Assembly: GCF_022376445.1 (NCBI RefSeq)
Contig: NW_025955711.1
Location: forward strand, 1-13,423
Direction of reading: 5' to 3'
DNA from: Fomitopsis serialis
Lineage: Eukaryota > Basidiomycota > Agaricomycetes > Polyporales > Fomitopsidaceae
Length of the DNA stretch: 13,423 nt
Shown: positions 8,775 to 13,423 of the stretch, piece after piece
Position numbering within the stretch: position 1 is the first letter of the stretch
Layout of the letters: each line of letters starts with the position of its first letter
Made by a program: the position numbers and the translations under genes
The notes under the pieces: generated by a model
Databases searched by the model: none
What the model was told of the DNA's origin: nothing
What the model saw: only the letters and a program-made list of their open reading frames with translations

Positions 8775-9079
8775 TGTGCGTCGACGGTTCCAGGAAGACG
8801 ATCAAGCGATGTAAGAGGTAGCGTTGAAAGTGGGTGTTGCGGTGTAGCAGAGTGTGCAGTCCAACCGAGCCTACGCGCCCAATGCAACGCGATGAGATCG
8901 CGGTCACGTTTTGTCGTACGGACGCGCCCCAGGAAACTCAAACCTTGGTAATATGGTATTGACACCAAACGGACAATCGCGCGTATTCTTTCAACGTAGA
9001 TACAAACATCTTATGCTATAGCTACAGCATGACAGGTACTTTGGTCTGCATTTCGTTACACATAATGATAGTACAACCA
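8775..9079 (-). promoter_or_regulatory. CAP2 promoter / TAN1 3' region
   Basis: These 305 bp separate the TAN1 stop from the CAP2 start, both on the minus strand, so they should hold the TAN1 3' UTR and terminator and the CAP2 promoter. An imperfect 18-bp palindrome, ATGCTATAGCTACAGCAT, lies at 9013-9030. No TATA box or other specific site can be assigned with confidence. Confidence 0.5.
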
Positions 9080-10497
9080 TCATTCAGTAGCATCTTTGAC
9101 GGTTGAGCTGGAGTCGGCCATTCTCCCGTCCTCCGGTGCGTCGCTGTTCTTTGCATGCGCGATCTCCATCACGTTGAATTTGTGCAAGCTGTAGTAATCC
9201 TTCACAACGCTCAGGCCGCAAATGCTCTACTCGATCGGATGAGTTGATACGGAAATCGAGTATGTAGTGGCACTAACCTTGAAGACTTCTACCAAAATGA
9301 ACGCCTCCGCGTTGTCTAAATTGACCTGGTGTCTCTCTGGGATACATTTTGCGAGCCCTTCAATGAGAGCGCTCCTTGACATCGTGTTATGGTTACGCAT
9401 TCTGAGCTCAATCTTGTACTGCGACGTCTCTTGAGATCAGAAACGAGACAAGAACATGAATGAACGATACGACTCACGCGATATATTTTCTCCGGATCGT
9501 CTTCGAAGAATGGTACAACGATCCTCTTACACAGCGATTGCACCTCCGAAAGGTTGGCGACACAGGTTCCGGATACCGGTGTCAGTCGCTGCGTGTACCT
9601 AGACAACATGACAAAGGACGACGGTGTTCGGATACAAAATAATACGTACCGTGTCTGGGTGACACCAGCGTCCACCACATTCTGCACATGCTTGACAACC
9701 ATTTGCACTGGATCTACTGGAGGCTTGCACGATATGAAAACAACTGGTGGTCGTCACTCGTTGCACTCTGTCAGTACTAATATTCAGACTTACCACAGGG
9801 CGTATTCGTCTGACAATTAACTGCGACGACTCTAAGTACCCAGCGGAAGGTCCATGACGAGGGACTCACCGAACCTTTGCTCTTTCCTAGGCCGTTTCAT
9901 CGAAGCGACCTCCTTCGCAATCTGCTTTTCGAGCTCTTCTTCGTCATCGCCCCCGTTATCACTGTCGGTCTCCCCATTTCCGGCTTTTGCGCCCTCTTCC
10001 TGCCACAGCTCGGACGCAAGCTGAGACGCATTAGCACGACGAACAGATGGCCTTGCCATCCACCACTCACAGAGTCAAACAGATCGTAAAGCTCTCCGAC
10101 AGTCTGTTTCTCCCTCCCCTTGATGCAAGTGACCCAGACTCCTGGACCGTCTATCACCCGCTGCCCCCAGATCGGAGTGCCATCCTGGGCATAGATCGTT
10201 CTGTGTGAATAAGGGCTCATTGCAAGTAGCAGAGCGGCGCACCGAGCGATATCGTCTTCTGCCTCCATCCCGCCCTTCAGTTCTTCTCTTCCCTTCTCTG
10301 GATGCCATGCAGACCGATATATGGAGAAAACTTGAAGACCAGAAGAGAATGCTTGGGGGTCGATACAAGTCCGAGTCGATACAACAGTCAGTAGACACCT
10401 GTTTCTTTGCGGCCCCAGTAGCCACAGGTCGCCCGGACCGTCGGGACCGATCAGCTTTGAGCGCTTGAGCGCTCGTCCCCTCCTGACCTCCTGCCAT
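9080..10497 (-). CDS. TAN1: tRNA ac4C12 modification protein, THUMP domain (Tan1/THUMPD1)
   Basis: Tan1 binds tRNA through its THUMP domain and, with the acetyltransferase Kre33/NAT10, is needed for N4-acetylcytidine at position 12 of tRNA-Ser and tRNA-Leu. Eight exons: 10497-10399, 10184-10071, 10020-9870, 9820-9794, 9743-9650, 9598-9478, 9418-9278 and 9226-9080. This gives 297 residues (yeast Tan1 is about 290). Seen: DGTPIWGQRVIDGPGVWVTC (34-53), KQTVGELYDLFDSLASELW, an acidic linker, QIAKEVASMKRPRKEQRF, NCQTNTPCVVFISCKPPVDP, then YTQRLTPVSGTC, KIELRMRNHNTM, AFILVEVFKSICGLSVVKDY and HKFNVMEIA. Introns 2-7 are 49-59 nt. The first exon and its 214-nt intron are provisional: an alternative start at about 10275 (MEAEDDIARC) reads directly into DGTPIWG without splicing. 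From exon 2 onward the model is firm. Confidence 0.92.
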
Positions 10498-10859
10498 CTG
10501 CGCACAAAGACCATCGACTCGAGCGCAGACCTCGACGACTCAATGATCCTCCGTACACCTACTTGGGGATATGGTCAACCGCGGGGCTCAGCGACGACGC
10601 GGTTGAGGTACAATTTGATCTCTGTCGCGACTGTCTTCAAGTTGCCCTCCGCTAAGCCTGGAGTCCAGATTTCACCAGTATCGCATCGCGATGCCCAGTT
10701 ATGTGCTGTCAAACTAAGTGGTGTTGACGAGTGCAAACCCTGATAGCCTAGAAGCCGTTGCATTGATTCCGCTCAGGTCGTTCGGCTCGGTGAGTTGCAG
10801 TCACTTGCATTGTCGAAGGCGCGTGGATGACATGATACAGGAACTTGCAAGCATATAGC
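10498..10859. promoter_or_regulatory. Divergent intergenic region upstream of TAN1
   Basis: This lies between the TAN1 start (minus) and the F-box pseudogene start (plus), so it should contain the TAN1 promoter. A perfect 9-bp inverted repeat (TCAACCGCG 10575-10583, CGCGGTTGA 10598-10606) could be a protein-binding site. A 62-codon minus-strand open frame at 10763-10575 has no recognisable similarity and is not called as a gene. Confidence 0.45.
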
Positions 10860-11581
10860 ATGGCCCCACCGGAACTACCCCTCGAATTGCAGCAGCATAT
10901 TCTGGATGAGTTCAGCTGTCTCATTCCCAGTGATCGCGAGACTTTGAAGTCTTGCAACCTGGTCTGTCGTGCATGGAGCTGGAACGCGCGATCGCGTTTC
11001 TGGACAGTTATCGAGTCGAACAACACTCGCGACTGTTGTCATCTCCTGTCCGTCCTAGAGGAGTCGGCGCGGGTAACTTTGTCGGAGCGCTTCAGCTGCC
11101 CAAGATGGAGCATACCCGCGAGCATGCGTTGCGAGCTACTGCGTCGCCTCACACCTCACATGTCGATGGTCAAGTGTCTCCATGTGAAGGCTTCAACATC
11201 AGCTCCCTGCTTCACCACTTGCACTCCATGTACGAGACCTCCAACATGCAGCACGCTATATCCTCCATTTTCAGCTTCCGCCGTCTGTTAATGCGATTCT
11301 TTAGACCTTGCCAGCATGGACTATCTCCCGCAATTCAATGGAGCCTTTCCGTCGGTCTTGAGCTTGAGCATCCACTTGCTCTTCGTGACTAGCCAAGGCT
11401 TAGGACGATGTTCAATGTAGCCTCTATCAAGGACTTCCTCGCACATCGTAGAGAGGGGACTATCCGTATACAAGAGCTCGATTTGACGAACTGCCTCATA
11501 CCGATAGGACTAATGTCGGGGCTGCTGGACACATTGGCAGCCCCCCCATTCGAGTTGCAGCTGTCTTCAAAAATTAGCTAA
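10860..11581 (+). pseudogene. Decayed F-box / leucine-rich-repeat-like protein gene
   Basis: From ATG 10860 the frame reads PPELPLELQQHILDEFSC and then LKSCNLVCRAWSWNARSRFW, a typical basidiomycete F-box-like N terminus (LP-E-L--HIL, then TL--C-LVCRAW) that would bind Skp1 in an SCF ubiquitin ligase. At about 11190 the frame is lost: CLHV should continue as EGFNISSLLHHLHSMYE, which lies in another frame one base away. By about 11292 the plausible frame has changed back (DSLDLASMDYLPQFNGAF, SVLSLSIHLLFV). After about 11390 it changes again (MFNVASIKDFLAHR, IRIQELDLTNCL), ending at TAA 11579-11581. The leucine-rich pieces fit the LRR-like C-terminal half of such proteins. At 240 codons in total it is also much shorter than usual. 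No introns explain the shifts. Confidence 0.72.
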
Positions 11582-12275
11582 GGAGAATAACGTCGAGTTG
11601 GGCGCAACTATCGATTACGTGAGTTGAAGACGTTACGAGCCGGTGGCCCAGTGTGAACCTGTATATTTCCGTGTGAGTCCCAAAACACGCCATTTTATCT
11701 TCGATGCATACCTTTCTGACAATCAAGAGACGGTGAACAGGCAACTGCGACCAGTCGTACTTATTTGCCTCCGAGTCCTGGAATGTTCGGAAGGCGCGTC
11801 CTGCCAGTAGGGTATTCTGATGGCCGTGCGTGTGTAGTCTCTTGTATTTGCTGGCCCGTAGTAATTTATGAAGACGGCGAGATACCAAGTACTGACCCTG
11901 CAAAGTGAATGTCGTTTTGATGTCGTCGGTCAGTTCGCACTGGCAAAATGTGCCTAGATCTGAGATTGAACGTTGTTGGCAATCGGCGATCGTGGCTGGG
12001 GCATGATGGCGGTGAGTGGCGGGAGTGACAACCGTGTGTGTCGGTCCAAGTCGGTCAATCGTTCGATTCCCGCCCGCGCGACTGCGACCTATCCACACCT
12101 GCCTGCTGCTCCTCCATGCCGTCCCTGCAGCCTCGCCCCTCTACTCAGCCCCGCTACTAAGCCCAGACTTTGTCCCCTCGTCGTCAGCACGGTGCACGGC
12201 GAACTGGGAACATTCGCACCCGCGTAGCTACGTTGACGGCAACCACCCCCATACCACCCTCCTGCTCTGGCCTAG
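11582..12275. other. Intergenic region with one doubtful open frame
   Basis: The main content is a 174-codon minus-strand open frame (12098-11574). It has no motif I recognise, mixed codon third positions and no clear splice pattern, although an AAGGTATGC...ACAG stretch inside it is intron-like. I do not call it a gene. From about 12085 the plus strand becomes C/T-rich (CTCCATGCCGTCCCTGCAGC), as expected for the promoter and 5' UTR of the gene starting at 12276. Confidence 0.4.
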
Positions 12276-13423
12276 ATGGTACCCGCCGTCGCAGAAGATG
12301 TGTTTGACACGGAGCTGCCTGCGTGGAAGAAACGGGCTGCAAAGATAAGGCCCCATGGTCTGTCTGCCTCGCCTTATAGCAGACTGCCTGGCGGGCTGGC
12401 TGTGGTACGTATCTTCCCATCTCAACTGGTACCACTCCCGCTCATACGATCTACACAGAAGAAGATGAGCAATGCAGAGTTTGAACGACGCTACCCATCT
12501 GCCCCGCCGCCTCTGTGAGTGCTCGCAATGGATCGGACACGGTCTGTTGATCAAACTATGTTCCCGTGTAGCACGCCAGATCTCACCGCCAGCCAGAGCC
12601 TCTCTTCATCTACCCCACGTTCTCTCTCCACGAGCTTGCCGCGATCCTCCTCATTGACGCTCGAACCTGCTGAACCTGCTCCTCGTGACCTCTCACCACG
12701 TTCTCGCCGACAGCTGCGCTACCACCGTGCGCAGGCTGCCGTGTCTTCGTCTCTGCAGCACAGCCTCGCCGAGCCTGCACCGGTCGATCAGCAAATCCGC
12801 GCTCTCGAGCGCGCAACGGCCATGCTGGGCACGCAGGCGCGAGAGGCCAAGGAGCAGGCTGCCAGGCTGCGCGAGTGCCTCGCAGACCGCGCGAATAGGG
12901 ATCCCACGGAGTTTGAGACGATGTTGCGCGAGCGGTGGCTGGCGGCCAAGCGGGAGGCAGAGATGAACGACGCGGTGCGTGTGCTCGAGGCATCGCTCGC
13001 GACTCTGCGGGAGACCGGCCACGCGCGCGCACGCCTCGAGGAGGGAGACGGAGGAGGCCCGCGGGTGTCGCCGCGGAAGCAGGCTCAGGCGCATGCGAAC
13101 CTCGCACTATTCTTGGAACGGGCGGGCACGCGGGTCCCGCTGGCCTCGCGGCTCGCGCCCGGCCAGCACGTTGTCGCCGCCGCCCAGCGCCGCAAGACCA
13201 TGTCGCGCGTCCACTCCCTCCGCCTCCGTCACTCCGCGTGTGTCCTCGCCTTCCAACTAGGCATGCCTCACCCGGCCTCCCCGTCCGCCCGCCCCCTCAG
13301 CCCCGCCGGCTCCCACTCATCCAGGTCTGCGTCTGCCTCCCCGTCGCGGTCGCCCCGGACGCCGCTTCCGTCCGACACGCCGTCCAGAAGCCCCTCGCGA
13401 GCCCGCGCTCGCCCAAGACACCA
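12276..13423 (+). CDS. Ser/Pro-rich coiled-coil protein, 3' end outside window
   Basis: Exons: 12276-12404, 12459-12514 and 12572-13423 (open at the window edge). Introns are 54 nt (GTG|GTACGT...ACACAG) and 57 nt (CT|GTGAGT...GTTGATC...GTGTAG). The start has an in-frame TAG immediately upstream, fixing ATG 12276 for this exon. At least 345 residues are encoded. The N terminus MVPAVAEDVFDTELPAWKKR is followed by a Ser/Thr/Pro-rich stretch (about 65-105), a predicted coiled coil (about 134-210: QQIRALERATAMLG, QAAKEAEM-like heptads), a Gly-rich break, a second helical segment (230-290), and a Ser/Arg/Pro tail from 296 (SRSASASPSRSPRTP). The last resembles RS-type phosphorylated low-complexity tails. 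GC content at third positions is very high, as expected for coding DNA. I do not recognise the family; function unknown. Confidence 0.75.

Noticed and set aside
7579..10497. CAP2 and TAN1 as a functional operon-like pair
   Set aside because: They are on the same strand but 305 bp apart, with unrelated roles (actin capping and tRNA acetylation). I see no evidence of joint transcription.
10575..10763. 62-codon minus-strand open frame upstream of TAN1
   Set aside because: It contains readable peptide text (GEIWTPGLAEGN) but I could not link it to any family; I considered antisense of a tRNA-like sequence and found no cloverleaf.
12056..12076. tRNA B-box-like GTTCGATTCCCG
   Set aside because: The bases on either side of the putative T loop do not pair, and no A box or acceptor stem is found at the right distance.
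11574..12098. 174-codon minus-strand open frame as a gene
   Set aside because: No recognisable motif, no coding-type third-position bias and no conserved neighbour; an open frame of this length can arise by chance. Worth revisiting only if transcripts exist.
12405..12458. In-frame, stop-free intron as evidence for regulated intron retention
   Set aside because: Intron 4 of CAP2 (57 nt) and intron 5 of TAN1 (51 nt) share this property. With about fourteen introns of this size, two or three stop-free multiples of three are expected by chance.

Overview
The window looks like nuclear DNA of a basidiomycete fungus (class Agaricomycetes; a polypore-like fungus is my guess). Evidence: GC-rich coding DNA, short 49-61 nt introns with GT(or GC)...CTRAY-like...AG signals in every intact gene, a 97-nt and one provisional 214-nt intron, and proteins of clear fungal type. 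No prokaryotic, plasmid, phage or CRISPR structure is visible.

Layout, left to right. (1) 1-803, minus: a broken copy of an uncharacterised fungal protein family, with a frameshift and a large internal deletion, running off the left edge. (2) 804-2096: no supportable gene. It holds GC-rich promoter-like repeats (914-1094), a 251-bp foldback MITE with a 3-bp target duplication (1418-1668), a short GCGTC repeat and two further hairpins. (3) 2097-6405, plus: a three-exon gene for a 1398-residue protein with an N-terminal membrane hairpin and a very long coiled coil. The rod contains about eleven 42-residue repeats, themselves ordered in a four-unit (504-bp) higher-order period. (4) 6406-7578: intergenic, with a pyrimidine-rich tract and a near-perfect 34-bp-arm hairpin. 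(5) 7579-8774, minus: CAP2, the F-actin capping protein beta subunit, six exons, one of them followed by a GC-AG intron. (6) 9080-10497, minus: TAN1, the THUMP protein needed for tRNA ac4C12, eight exons including a 27-nt micro-exon. (7) 10860-11581, plus: a decayed F-box/leucine-rich gene. (8) 11582-12275: no supported gene. (9) 12276-13423, plus: the 5' part of a gene for a Ser/Pro-rich coiled-coil protein that runs off the right edge.

The genes do not form a pathway or cluster. CAP2 (actin filament ends) and TAN1 (tRNA modification) are ordinary housekeeping genes that happen to be neighbours on the same strand. The two broken genes and the MITE suggest a gene-poor, decaying neighbourhood around them. 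The feature most likely to be undescribed is the membrane-anchored repeat coiled-coil protein.
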